Assembly: GCA_002919305.1 (NCBI GenBank)
Contig: PKFB01000024.1
Span: 1 to 64,000, forward strand
DNA length: 64,000 nucleotides
Source: Actinomycetales bacterium
Lineage (GTDB): Bacteria; Actinomycetota; Actinomycetes; Mycobacteriales; Micromonosporaceae
Direction: 5' to 3'
Shown in pieces: positions 9,447 through 16,909 of the stretch. The notes below the pieces were generated by a model. The model searched no databases. It was not told the DNA's origin and was given only the letters and a program-made list of their open reading frames with translations. The stretch's first letter is position 1. Every line of letters begins with the position of its first letter. The position numbers were made by a program, and so were the translations under genes.

Positions 9447-10850
9447 TCACAGCACGGGATGCGCCTCGGCGAGCAACTTGTCCAGCTCCTCCAGCACCGC
9501 GGCCCGGTTCAGGTGGATTGGAGGGACGATGGTCTCCCCGGACCGATCCAGGGCGCCCCACCCGTCGTTGAGGTCGACGGTGTGGACGAACGGGTCGCTG
9601 TAGTCAGGATCTTCCGGTTCGACCAACACCAGGAAGGCCAGCGGGTGAAGCTGGACTTCCCGGTAGATCAACGGCAGCACCTCCTGACCGGTACGGTCGA
9701 CGACGCCCCGCAGGCCGTCCCGCTCCACCACCGCCAGGCCTTCCTCGGTGAACCCCGTGATGTAGCTACCGTCGGCCCGTGCGGTGCAGATGGCGTCGTA
9801 CTCGAACGGCACGACAACCTGCCCCCGCAGATCCAACGCTCCCCAGCCGCCTTGACCGGGGCGTACCGCGGCTAGACCACCGTGGAACGGTCGGACATCC
9901 ACGTAGTGTCCCGGGGGGATCACCACCTGGTCAGCCGCGTTGATACCGAACCATCCTGTTGAGCGGTCCGCGCGTACCCACGCGACTCCCTGTGAGAACG
10001 GCGAGACGTGGTGGTAGCCGGCGTCGGTGCCGATGACGACCGTGCCGGACTCATCGATCAGTTCCCAGTACTCTCCGTTCTCTGGCAGGACCCAGGCGTA
10101 CCCCTCGGTGAAGGGGTACACGTCCCGGTAGGTCGCCGGTACCAGAGGGTCACCGTCGGGGGTCTCGAAGCCGTACCGGCGGAACATTTCGTGGTAGTAC
10201 GGTTGCGGCGGCGGGACGGTCCCCAGGATCTCGTTCCGGCTCCGCGGATACGGGCCGAACCCGGTTCCGCTGACCGCCTGGATGATGGTGTCGAACACCC
10301 GCTCCGCCGCTTCGAACAGGCCCTGGTCGCTGCCGCGGTTAGCCAGGGAGGCCTCGGTGTGGTTGAGGGCCTCCAGCAACCGGTCCTGCTCCAGGCAGCA
10401 AACGGCGGCGTGGTGATGGATCAAGGCGCGCAGCCGTCGGGGGATATCGGCGTCTAAGGCCAGGGTGTACAGTCGGTCAGCTTCCTCGTACTCTCCGCGC
10501 CACTGGTGGACGCGCGCCAGCCGGGTCTGGGCTAGCGCGATGCGGCGCGGCACCCGGGTGGTCTGGGCGTGCGTCAGCGCGAGTTTGGCGTCCCGCAGCG
10601 CGTCGTCGAGGTCGCCCAGGACACGATGTACCACGGCGCGCAACCCGAGCAGTCGTGCACGTCGCGCATGGTCCTCGGCGGTCCGTAGTCGCGCTGTCAG
10701 CCCATCCCGTATGGCGATCAGTTCCGTTGGATCATCGGTATATTCACGGAACGTCACAGGGTCGATCTGCCAGCGGTACCGGGATAGCGCTACCTCCGGA
10801 TCAGCGGTCTTTTCTCTGATCTCGGCCGCTGTGCGGTTCACTCCGGTCAC
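9447..10850 (-). CDS. TPR plus WG-repeat protein
   Basis: About 467 residues. The N-terminal half (residues 20-200) is alpha-helical with TPR-like units (ARRARLLGLRAVVHRVLGDL, RRIALAQTRLARVHQWRGEY, RALIHHHAAVCCLEQDR). The C-terminal half (about 235-450) has at least five beta repeats of the WG type: GYAWVL, GVAWVR...GWFGINA, GGWGALDLRGQVVVP, GLRGVVDRTGQEVLP and DGWGALDRSGETIVP. No signal peptide, so cytosolic. WG repeats usually mark ligand- or protein-binding propellers. Start uncertain: GTG at 10850 or 10841; an earlier in-frame GTG at 10901 would invade the divergent promoter region. Divergent from the ABC exporter operon, with about 80 bases between, so shared control is possible. Confidence 0.78.
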   Translation of the reverse strand: MTGVNRTAAEIREKTADPEVALSRYRWQIDPVTFREYTDDPTELIAIRDGLTARLRTAEDHARRARLLGLRAVVHRVLGDLDDALRDAKLALTHAQTTRVPRRIALAQTRLARVHQWRGEYEEADRLYTLALDADIPRRLRALIHHHAAVCCLEQDRLLEALNHTEASLANRGSDQGLFEAAERVFDTIIQAVSGTGFGPYPRSRNEILGTVPPPQPYYHEMFRRYGFETPDGDPLVPATYRDVYPFTEGYAWVLPENGEYWELIDESGTVVIGTDAGYHHVSPFSQGVAWVRADRSTGWFGINAADQVVIPPGHYVDVRPFHGGLAAVRPGQGGWGALDLRGQVVVPFEYDAICTARADGSYITGFTEEGLAVVERDGLRGVVDRTGQEVLPLIYREVQLHPLAFLVLVEPEDPDYSDPFVHTVDLNDGWGALDRSGETIVPPIHLNRAAVLEELDKLLAEAHPVL

Positions 10851-10929
10851 CCTGCCACGTGAAATTCGCGGGAACGTCTTACTGGTCCACGGTAGATTCA
10901 CCAGCCCCTAGCTGGCGAAAGGAGAGAAC

Positions 10930-11739
10930 GTGGGGCTCGATGTTCGAGCCTTCCTCGCCCTCACAAGCGCCGGATTCCGGCGCTGGTCAACATACCGCCA
11001 GGCCACCGCCGCAGCGGTGTTCACCAATAGCGTGTTCGGTTTCCTCAAGACATACGTCCTCCTCGCGGTGGCGTTGGGTGCCGGTGGAGCGGCGGTGGGT
11101 TACGACGGGCCGATGCTGGTCAGTTTTGTCTGGCTAGGCCAAGGACTGATCGGGGTGGTGATGCTGTGGGGGTGGACCGATCTGGCTGATCGGGTCCGCA
11201 CCGGAGATGTGGTGGCTGACCTGCTGCGTCCCGTTAATCCATTGTGGACCTACCTAGCGGCGGATCTAGGAAGGGCCGGGTACGCGACCCTAACGCGGTT
11301 TCTGATACCGGTCGCCGTGGGGTTGGTGTATTTCGATTTCTTTCTGCCTACCCGGCCAGCAAGTTACGCACTGTTTACGGTGAGTGTGGCGCTGGCGGTA
11401 CTGGTGAGCTTCACTTTCCGATACCTGGTGAATCTGACGGCGTTCTGGCTGTTGGATGTCCGCGGCGTCATGCTGCTGGCACAACTGATGATGGGAGCGC
11501 TGTCAGGGCTGTACCTTCCAATCCGATTTCTGCCGGATTGGTGTGAAAACGTGTTGTGGTACTTGACTCCCTTCCCATCGATGCTTCAAGCACCACTGGA
11601 CATCTATGTGGAATACGGTGGGATCGGTACGCAATTGGCGATAGTGTCCGGCCAGCTGGCCTGGGTGGTCGTCGGTTTCACCGCGTGCGGGTGGCTACAG
11701 CGGCGCGCGGCGTGGAAGCTGGTGATCCAGGGTGGCTGA
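10930..11739 (+). CDS. ABC-2 type exporter permease, subunit 1
   Basis: A 269-residue membrane protein with about six hydrophobic helices, of the ABC-2 permease family usually found paired with a second permease and a DrrA-like ATPase. GTG start at 10930 with AAAGGAGAG directly upstream. The cytoplasmic helix WTDLADRVRTGDVVADLLRPVNP before the third transmembrane segment is characteristic. First gene of a three-gene operon; its stop overlaps the next start by eight bases. The exported substrate is unknown. Confidence 0.88.
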   Translation: MGLDVRAFLALTSAGFRRWSTYRQATAAAVFTNSVFGFLKTYVLLAVALGAGGAAVGYDGPMLVSFVWLGQGLIGVVMLWGWTDLADRVRTGDVVADLLRPVNPLWTYLAADLGRAGYATLTRFLIPVAVGLVYFDFFLPTRPASYALFTVSVALAVLVSFTFRYLVNLTAFWLLDVRGVMLLAQLMMGALSGLYLPIRFLPDWCENVLWYLTPFPSMLQAPLDIYVEYGGIGTQLAIVSGQLAWVVVGFTACGWLQRRAAWKLVIQGG

Positions 11740-12580
11740 CGCCTCAAGGGGAGCGGACATCCCAGCGGGAGCGGACTCCGGCGGTGTGCTTTCGGCGTAC
11801 ACCCGTCTGCTGGTGGCCCAGATCCGCAGCCAGACCCAGTACCGGCTTTCGTTTCTGGCGGATGTGGTCAGCACCTGCCTGATGTCGCTCCTGGACATTG
11901 TCGCGGTCCTGGTGCTGTTCCGCGTGACGCCTGCGTTGGGTGGGTTCTCCGGGCGGCAGGTACTGGTGATGGCGGCGATGGCGCTGCTGGCCTTCAGCCT
12001 CAGTGACCTGCTGGTCGGCAACGTTGAACGGCTGCGGTTTTACATCCGGACCGGCCTGTTCGATGTGGTCCTGCTGCGACCCCTCAGCGCTTTGGGGCAA
12101 TTGCTGGTGATCGACTTCGCGCCCCGGCGGACCGGGCGGGTCGTCCAGGCGCTGGTGATCCTGGCGGTAGCGCTGTTCCTTGTGGACATCGATTGGTCCG
12201 TGGCGCGGGTGGCGATCCTGGTGGTGACCCCGTTGGCGGGAAGCCTCATCTTCGCCAGCATCTTTGTGGCCGGAGCCACGGTGGCGTTCTGGTGGGTGGA
12301 GTCCGGGGAGTTGGCCAACGCCTTCACCTATGGCGGGCGGGACTTCACGACCTATCCGGTGAGTGTCTACTCAGGATGGTTCCGGAGGTTGTTCGCGTAC
12401 GGACTCGGTTTTGCTTTCGTGGCCTACTACCCGGCGCTGTTCCTCCTGGACGTTCCCGATCCCTTGGGGGCGCCCATCTGGCTGGGCTGGGGCACTCCTG
12501 TGGTGGCGCTCCTGGCGATGACGGTAGCCGCGTGCGTATGGCGTACCGGGGTCCGGCATTACCGCAGTACGGGTTCCTAA
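11732..12580 (+). CDS. ABC-2 type exporter permease, subunit 2
   Basis: A 282-residue membrane protein, the second permease of the same exporter. After a short Ala/Gly/Ser-rich N-terminus it has about six hydrophobic segments and the coupling-helix stretch NVERLRFYIRTGLFDVVLLRP, parallel to that of subunit 1. It starts at GTG 11732 inside the end of the first permease gene, so the two are translationally coupled. The conserved C-terminal segment FAYGLGFAFVAYYPALFLL precedes the last helix. The ATPase follows after 29 bases. Confidence 0.88.
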   Translation: MADASRGADIPAGADSGGVLSAYTRLLVAQIRSQTQYRLSFLADVVSTCLMSLLDIVAVLVLFRVTPALGGFSGRQVLVMAAMALLAFSLSDLLVGNVERLRFYIRTGLFDVVLLRPLSALGQLLVIDFAPRRTGRVVQALVILAVALFLVDIDWSVARVAILVVTPLAGSLIFASIFVAGATVAFWWVESGELANAFTYGGRDFTTYPVSVYSGWFRRLFAYGLGFAFVAYYPALFLLDVPDPLGAPIWLGWGTPVVALLAMTVAACVWRTGVRHYRSTGS

Positions 12581-12609
12581 AGGTTCCTGAAGGACAGTCA
12601 AGGAGAGCC

Positions 12610-13596
12610 GTGGCGATCATCGAGGCGGAGGAGCTGCGCAAGGAGTTCGTGGTCTGGCGCAAGGTCGGACGGCTACGGCGCCAGCGGCAGGTGGTGTCCG
12701 CCGTTGACGGAGTGAGTCTGCGGGTGGAGCAGGGGGAGACCCTCGGTTACCTGGGCCCCAACGGTGCGGGGAAGTCGACCACGTTGAAGATGTTCACCGG
12801 TGTCCTCGCGCCCTCCAGCGGCCGGTTGCGGGTGTGCGGTCTGGAGCCGGTGTCGCGTCGCGTCCAGCTCACCCGCCAGATCGGTGTCGTATTTGGACAG
12901 CGCTCTCAGCTGTGGTGGGATCTGCCGTTGCGGGACTCATTTGCTCTGCTGCGTCACGTCTTCCGCATACCGCAGGCCGAGCACGCCGCGCGGCTGGCCC
13001 AGTGCCGCGAACTGTTGGGATTGGACGAGTTTTTAGACACCCCAGTCCGGCAGTTGTCCCTTGGCCAGCGGATGCGGGGCGAGTTGACGGCCGCGCTGCT
13101 GCATGGCCCTCGGGTGCTTTTCCTGGACGAGCCCACCATCGGCCTGGATGTGGTCAGCAAGCAGGCGGTCCGCGCGTTTCTGACGCAGCTGCGTGATCAG
13201 GGCGAGGTCACGGTGGTGCTGACCACCCATGACCTGGCGGACATCGAACGGTTGTGTCGACGACTGGTGATCATCGATCACGGTCGGGTGGTGCACGACG
13301 GCAGCCTGGAAGCCCTGCACGCCCGGTACGGCTCCCGACGGCGAGTGGTGGTGGACCTGGATGCGCCGTGGGAGCAGGTTCCCGGGCTGTCTGGAGCGGT
13401 CGTCGAGGCGGTCGAGGCGGAGGGACACCGGGTGACCTTCAGCCTGGCAGAAGGCGTAACCGCTGGACACGTGATTACGCAGTTGGCGGGGTACGCGGCG
13501 CTACGTGACATCTCCATCGTGGAGCCCGACATCGAGGAGGTCATCGCCCGCCTGTACGCGGCATCGGACGACGCCCGGTCAGTGGCGTCAGGGTGA
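12610..13596 (+). CDS. ABC exporter ATP-binding subunit
   Basis: A 328-residue ATPase. Walker A GPNGAGKST at residues 49-57, Q-loop VFGQRSQLWWDLP, signature LSLGQRMRGEL, Walker B VLFLDEPTIGLD and H-loop LTTHD are all intact, so it should hydrolyse ATP. The long N-terminal insert KVGRLRRQRQ and the about 90-residue C-terminal regulatory extension fit the class that partners two ABC-2 permeases. GTG start at 12610 with AAGGAGAG upstream; the frame is open much further 5' but that overlaps permease 2. The C-terminal end (13500-13590, VEPDIEEVIARLYAASDD) is duplicated as a fragment at 14286-14390. Confidence 0.92.
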   Translation: MAIIEAEELRKEFVVWRKVGRLRRQRQVVSAVDGVSLRVEQGETLGYLGPNGAGKSTTLKMFTGVLAPSSGRLRVCGLEPVSRRVQLTRQIGVVFGQRSQLWWDLPLRDSFALLRHVFRIPQAEHAARLAQCRELLGLDEFLDTPVRQLSLGQRMRGELTAALLHGPRVLFLDEPTIGLDVVSKQAVRAFLTQLRDQGEVTVVLTTHDLADIERLCRRLVIIDHGRVVHDGSLEALHARYGSRRRVVVDLDAPWEQVPGLSGAVVEAVEAEGHRVTFSLAEGVTAGHVITQLAGYAALRDISIVEPDIEEVIARLYAASDDARSVASG

Positions 13597-13644
13597 TGCG
13601 AGGGCACCGCAGATCACGGCAATTCCACGTAGCTGAACTCTGAT

Positions 13645-13752
13645 AGGTGGCACAGATAGGGGAGCTCAGGACGCAAAGCGACTTTTAGCGTATGAGGCGC
13701 CGCGGTCAACGAAACAGACAGCGACAACCGGAGAGCCACGGGAGAGACGACG
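13645..13752 (+). promoter_or_regulatory. conserved leader block, copy 1
   Basis: The sequence from AGGTGGCACAGATAGGGGAG to the ribosome site GGGAGAGACG is matched closely at 14439-14542 before the paralogous gene. Best-conserved stretches are AGATAGGGGAGC, TTTAGCGTATG, CGGTCAA and GCCACGGGAGAGACG. It probably contains the promoter or 5' untranslated region; AAAG-CGA-CTTT can form only a short hairpin. Conservation may reflect common descent rather than function. Confidence 0.5.
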
Positions 13753-14184
13753 ATGAGCGAAGGCTACGTGGGGGACCTGGAGAGCGAGAGCTACAGCGAG
13801 GAGCTCGTTACCGACGACGAAGTCGTCATCGAGGGCGGCACCGAGGTGATGGACCTCGACGGCGACGGATACGTCGACACGATCGGTGTCGATGCTGATG
13901 GTGACGGCAACTACGAGATGATGGGCGTCGACACCGACGGTGACGGGTTCTTCGACACGGTAAGCGCCGACACTGACGGCGACGGGTACCACGACACGGT
14001 GGCTTTTGACGCTGACGGCGACGGTTACTTCGAGACGGTGGGCTTCGACACCGACGGCGACGGTGAGCTCGACCACTACAGCGAGGGGTTCGCTGACGAC
14101 GCGCTCCTCGACGAGGGGTACACCGACTCCTACGAGCCCGAGAGCGACACCAACCTCGAACTGAGCGAGATCGTTACGTTCTGA
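13753..14184 (+). CDS. acidic DxDGDG-repeat protein, probable Ca2+ binder (143 aa)
   Basis: ATG at 13753 with GGGAGAG upstream. Residues 34 to about 111 are six tandem 13-residue units, each starting D-x-D-G-D-G-x-x-D/E (starts at 34, 47, 60, 73, 86, 99). This matches the loop of EF-hand, dockerin and thrombospondin type-3 calcium sites, but without the flanking EF helices and at an unusually short period, suggesting a calcium-stabilised solenoid. The N-terminus (YVGDLESESYSEELVTDD) is a decayed further unit that is intact in the paralogue at 14543. No signal peptide or anchor; extremely acidic. It lies 156 bases after the ABC exporter operon and is followed by a strong hairpin. Biological role unknown. 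Confidence 0.82.
   Translation: MSEGYVGDLESESYSEELVTDDEVVIEGGTEVMDLDGDGYVDTIGVDADGDGNYEMMGVDTDGDGFFDTVSADTDGDGYHDTVAFDADGDGYFETVGFDTDGDGELDHYSEGFADDALLDEGYTDSYEPESDTNLELSEIVTF
13852..14085 (+). repeat. 39-bp coding tandem repeats (six units)
   Basis: Six in-frame 39-bp units encode the DxDGDG repeats of the 143-aa protein. GACGGCGACGG-type cores recur at 39-base spacing. The paralogous gene at 14543 has about four such units, so the array has expanded or contracted since duplication. Confidence 0.85.
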
Positions 14185-14234
14185 CGGATAAAGACGCTGA
14201 GCTGCTACCAGCCGCAGCAGTGGCGATAACAACG

Positions 14235-14262
14235 TGGGGGCGACCGGTTCTGGTCGCCCCCA
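14235..14262 (+). terminator. terminator hairpin, copy 1
   Basis: Stem GGGGGCGACC / GGTCGCCCCC (14236-14245 with 14252-14261, extendable by one T-A pair) with a six-base loop, 50 bases after the stop of the 143-aa gene. Followed by ATCGTCATATCGA, which also follows the hairpin at 14840-14875, so the terminator is part of the duplicated unit. Confidence 0.75.
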
Positions 14263-14285
14263 TCGTCATATCGAGATGCGTCGCA

Positions 14286-14390
14286 GTGTTACGCGAAATC
14301 TCCAATGTGGACATCTCCAGTGTGGAGCCTGACCTCGAGGAGGTCATCACCCGCCTGGACACGGCATCGGAGGACACGTGTCGGTGTCGC
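14286..14390 (+). pseudogene. remnant of the ABC ATPase C-terminus
   Basis: Translated in frame from 14286 it reads VLREISNVDISSVEPDLEE and then VITRLDTASED. This parallels LRDISIVEPDIEEVIARLYAASDD at the end of the ATPase gene (about 13500-13580). The copy carries a small internal duplication (two I-S-x-V-[DE] units) and has no upstream ATPase sequence, no start and no ribosome site. It sits directly after terminator copy 1 and before leader copy 2, i.e. in the same relative order as the intact ATPase end. It is therefore the joint of a tandem segmental duplication rather than a gene. Confidence 0.8.
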
Positions 14391-14438
14391 CGCGTTGATG
14401 CCAAACCCCAGATCAACAGACCCCGGAGCAATCCGGGT

Positions 14439-14542
14439 AGGTGGCATAGATAGGGGAGCCCGGAGCGTAAAGCAGCCTTTAGCGTATGGGTGTCACGGTC
14501 AAGGAGACAGACATCGACAACTAAAGGGCCACGGGAGAGACG
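14439..14542 (+). promoter_or_regulatory. conserved leader block, copy 2
   Basis: Second copy of the block at 13645-13752: AGGTGGCATAGATAGGGGAG, then TTTAGCGTATG, CGGTCAA and GCCACGGGAGAGACG immediately before the ATG at 14543. TAAAG-CAGC-CTTTA forms a five-bp hairpin here. Presumed promoter and leader of the 82-aa gene. Confidence 0.5.
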
Positions 14543-14791
14543 ATGACTGAGATTTACGTGGGAGACCTGGACGGCGACGGCTTCGACGAGGAGATCATCA
14601 CCGACGGAACCACCTACGTCGCGGACACCGACGGCGACGGCTACTACGACACGGTGGGCGTCGATGTCGACGGCGACGGTGACTTCGAGTACTACGGCGA
14701 GGACAACACCGGCGACGGATACATCGACTACGAAGAGCACGACATCGACAACGACAACTGGATCGAAGAGGGCGAGATCAACACCTACTGA
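14543..14791 (+). CDS. acidic DxDGDG-repeat protein, paralogue (82 aa)
   Basis: ATG at 14543 with GGGAGAGACG upstream. Units of the same 13-residue type begin at residues 28, 41, 54 and 67, and an N-terminal unit at 8 (GDLDGDGFDEEIITDG) corresponds to the decayed N-terminus of the 143-aa protein. The last units are degenerate (DNTGDGYIDYEEH, DIDNDNWIEEGE). No signal peptide. Probable Ca2+ binding by the Asp-rich loops is inferred from the motif only. Paralogue by tandem duplication; followed by its own copy of the terminator hairpin. Confidence 0.8.
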   Translation: MTEIYVGDLDGDGFDEEIITDGTTYVADTDGDGYYDTVGVDVDGDGDFEYYGEDNTGDGYIDYEEHDIDNDNWIEEGEINTY

Positions 14792-14839
14792 TGGGGCGAG
14801 GAGGCGGGCCATCCGGCCCGTACCAGCGACAACAGGCTC

Positions 14840-14875
14840 GATGGAGGGGCGACCAGACCTGGTCGCCCCTCCATC
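14840..14875 (+). terminator. terminator hairpin, copy 2
   Basis: Perfect 17-bp inverted repeat (14840-14856 with 14859-14875, GATGGAGGGGCGACCAG / CTGGTCGCCCCTCCATC); realistically a 15-bp stem with a small loop. The core GGGGCGACC/GGTCGCCCC is shared with copy 1. Serves the 82-aa gene and perhaps the convergent acetyltransferase gene. Confidence 0.8.
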
Positions 14876-14941
14876 GTCATATCGACGTATCGGCGCCGGT
14901 CAGAGCGGCTGAACCGTTGTCCGGTGGTGGGACGGGTGGGG

Positions 14942-16132
14942 TCAGAAACTCTCGAACAGGTGAGGGGTCGCCGGCGGGAAGAGGGTGCGCAGCGCCTGCT
15001 GAGCCTCAGCGTCGAAGACACCCCAGCCGTGGTGCACTACCTCCTCGGGGTCGAGGACGCCGTACACCAGGGCCGCGAATCCGGAAGGCGTCAGGGCCAC
15101 GGTGCCCTCCCCACCTCGGGTCACCTCCAACCGACCATCCTGACTGGACAGCCGGAACCGACCACCCGCGGCGGGCAGCGTCTCGTCCTGGATCGCCACA
15201 TCGACCGACCCGGCCCCCACCACCAGGCCGTTGAGTCCTTCGGGGCGAAGGACCCGGACCATGGGCGCGTTCTGCAACGGAGTGCTGATGACCCGCTCCA
15301 CCGTGACGTCCAGGTCGATGTGCCATAGCTCCGGCCGCGCATCGGCGGGTACCTGTAGTGCGACCTCCGTGACTTGATCGGTGTGGTGGGCCAGCCAACG
15401 CAACAGCGACTCTCGCGCCCGCAGATCGATGCTGAATAGCCCGTCGGCGACGAGTTGACCACCGAAGTGCGTGATCTCGTACGGGAGGGCGCCGACCACG
15501 GTCCCATCCCGGTGCGCCAGGGCCAGCCACCGTTCCCGCTCGAGCAATGAGCCGGTCGCGGCTGGATCCCGCAACGCCATGCCGTGCTGGTCGCGTTGCA
15601 GCACCGTCAGGAGCGTCCAGAAATCCTTAAAGCCGTCCGCCAACGACGACAGGGTGACGTCATCGAACGCCTGATCCGGCTGGCGTATCCAACGGGCGAG
15701 CTGTCGAGGGTTGAAACGGGCCTGAGCGGGTTTGGGTAGTCCGGCGTACCCGAAGCGTTGGTAGAAAGAGGGGCGGAAGGGGTACAGGGCCGAAACCACC
15801 TGTCCCTGCTCATACATGTCCTCCAGCACCCGGAGCAGCAGGGTGCGCGCGTACCCCTTACGGCGCGCCGTGGGGTGTGTGGCGACGTGCGCCACCCCAC
15901 CCATCGGCAGGAGCGCCCCACGAACGTTCTGGGTCATCGGGATGACCGATGCGGTCGCCAACGGCTGTCCCGCGTCGAACGCCACATGGATACGCCAAGC
16001 CTCACGGTCTTTGACCAGACGCTGCCAGTGCTCCATGTCGGTCGGGCGTGGACTGGCGTAGAAGGCGTACGCGCTCAGCGGCAACGCACTGGTCAGCAAC
16101 TCATCGCCTTGGACCAGCCGGATCTCAGTCAT
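14942..16132 (-). CDS. Eis-type GNAT N-acetyltransferase
   Basis: 396 residues with the Eis architecture: N-terminal GNAT domain (VAHVATHPTARRKGYARTLL, the acetyl-CoA pyrophosphate loop at about 80-98), a second GNAT-like region and a C-terminal SCP2-like domain (PSGFAALVYGVLDPEEV). The protein ends ...HLFESF; in mycobacterial Eis the C-terminal carboxylate of a terminal Phe acts in catalysis, and that terminal Phe is kept. Eis enzymes acetylate amines, including several positions of aminoglycosides and protein lysines; the native substrate here is unknown. ATG at 16132. Confidence 0.9.
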   Translation of the reverse strand: MTEIRLVQGDELLTSALPLSAYAFYASPRPTDMEHWQRLVKDREAWRIHVAFDAGQPLATASVIPMTQNVRGALLPMGGVAHVATHPTARRKGYARTLLLRVLEDMYEQGQVVSALYPFRPSFYQRFGYAGLPKPAQARFNPRQLARWIRQPDQAFDDVTLSSLADGFKDFWTLLTVLQRDQHGMALRDPAATGSLLERERWLALAHRDGTVVGALPYEITHFGGQLVADGLFSIDLRARESLLRWLAHHTDQVTEVALQVPADARPELWHIDLDVTVERVISTPLQNAPMVRVLRPEGLNGLVVGAGSVDVAIQDETLPAAGGRFRLSSQDGRLEVTRGGEGTVALTPSGFAALVYGVLDPEEVVHHGWGVFDAEAQQALRTLFPPATPHLFESF

Positions 16133-16177
16133 CGTCGGGTCTCGGTGGGTTGGTGGATCGGGATCAGAGAGTCGGCA

Positions 16178-16840
16178 TCAGATCGCATCACCCACCTTCA
16201 CCCGGGGCCGAGGCACCCGCAGCCGTCGGAAGGTGATGGAACGCGTGATCGCGTAGAAGTACAGGCTGCCGCGTCGCTGGGTGGTCTTCGGGAAGCGCTG
16301 CCAGACCAGCTGCCTGACTCGCCGACAGATCAGGACGCAGTCGATCACAAAGGAGATCATCAGGACGATCCAGAACAGCTGGGCGGCCAGCTGGATCTGC
16401 AGCGGCATCGCCGGCGAGGTGCCGACCAGGATGATGAACGCGCCGACGAAGAACCAGGTGCCGACGTTGCGTCGGGCGTCCACTAGGTCCCGGACCAAGG
16501 CCCGCTCGGGCCCCTGGTCACGGGGCAGTAGAGCACTGGGATCGCCCCGCATCATCGCTTCCCGCGCGGCGGCGCGCTCGGCACGCTGCCGTTCTCGCCA
16601 GCGTCGGTAGGCCTCCTTGCGGTCCTTGGGAGGCGGCTCGACACGCCGGCGGTTGGGCTGCCGTTTGGGGGTGGGCCGCCCCTTGCCCGGCGTGTACGCG
16701 CGGGATTTCACACCCGCGCGTACCGGTGTCGCGTTAGCCCCGGAGGCAGACGCGTCGTTGTTTGACGCGGCGTCCGACGTCTCGGGGGTGGATGTCTGGG
16801 TGTCGCTGTCAGTGGTTTTACGACGGAACAGGGAGGGCAC
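16178..16840 (-). CDS. DUF3043 membrane protein
   Basis: 220 residues. The N-terminal 110 are basic, Pro/Ser/Thr-rich and cytosolic (SRAYTPGKGRPTPKRQPNRR, then RRWRERQRAERAAAREAMMRGD). Two transmembrane helices follow (GTWFFVGAFIILVGT and FWIVLMISFVIDCVLI), then the family end GSLYFYAITRSITFRRLRVP and PRPRVKVGD. This arrangement is typical of the actinobacterial DUF3043 family, function unknown. GTG at 16840 chosen because the protein then begins PSLFRRK as in relatives; the open frame continues to 17377 but overlaps the divergent gene. Ribosome site weak. Confidence 0.82.
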   Translation of the reverse strand: MPSLFRRKTTDSDTQTSTPETSDAASNNDASASGANATPVRAGVKSRAYTPGKGRPTPKRQPNRRRVEPPPKDRKEAYRRWRERQRAERAAAREAMMRGDPSALLPRDQGPERALVRDLVDARRNVGTWFFVGAFIILVGTSPAMPLQIQLAAQLFWIVLMISFVIDCVLICRRVRQLVWQRFPKTTQRRGSLYFYAITRSITFRRLRVPRPRVKVGDAI

Positions 16841-16909
16841 GTGCCGAGGGTATCTGAGAGCTTCGGAAACGTCTGGTGCGGCTTGCTCCGGCCAGCTTTG
16901 ATGACACCC

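Noticed and set aside
13645..13700. Resemblance to a c-di-GMP-I (GEMM) riboswitch: CACAG and GACGCAAAGC in leader copy 1
   Set aside because: The GGCAAACC segment and the tetraloop stem between the two halves are absent, and copy 2 changes GACGCAAAGC to GAGCGTAAAGC. An Infernal search would settle it.
13852..14085. CRISPR-like regular repeats
   Set aside because: The 39-bp period is entirely in frame, encodes DxDGDG units and has no distinct spacers.
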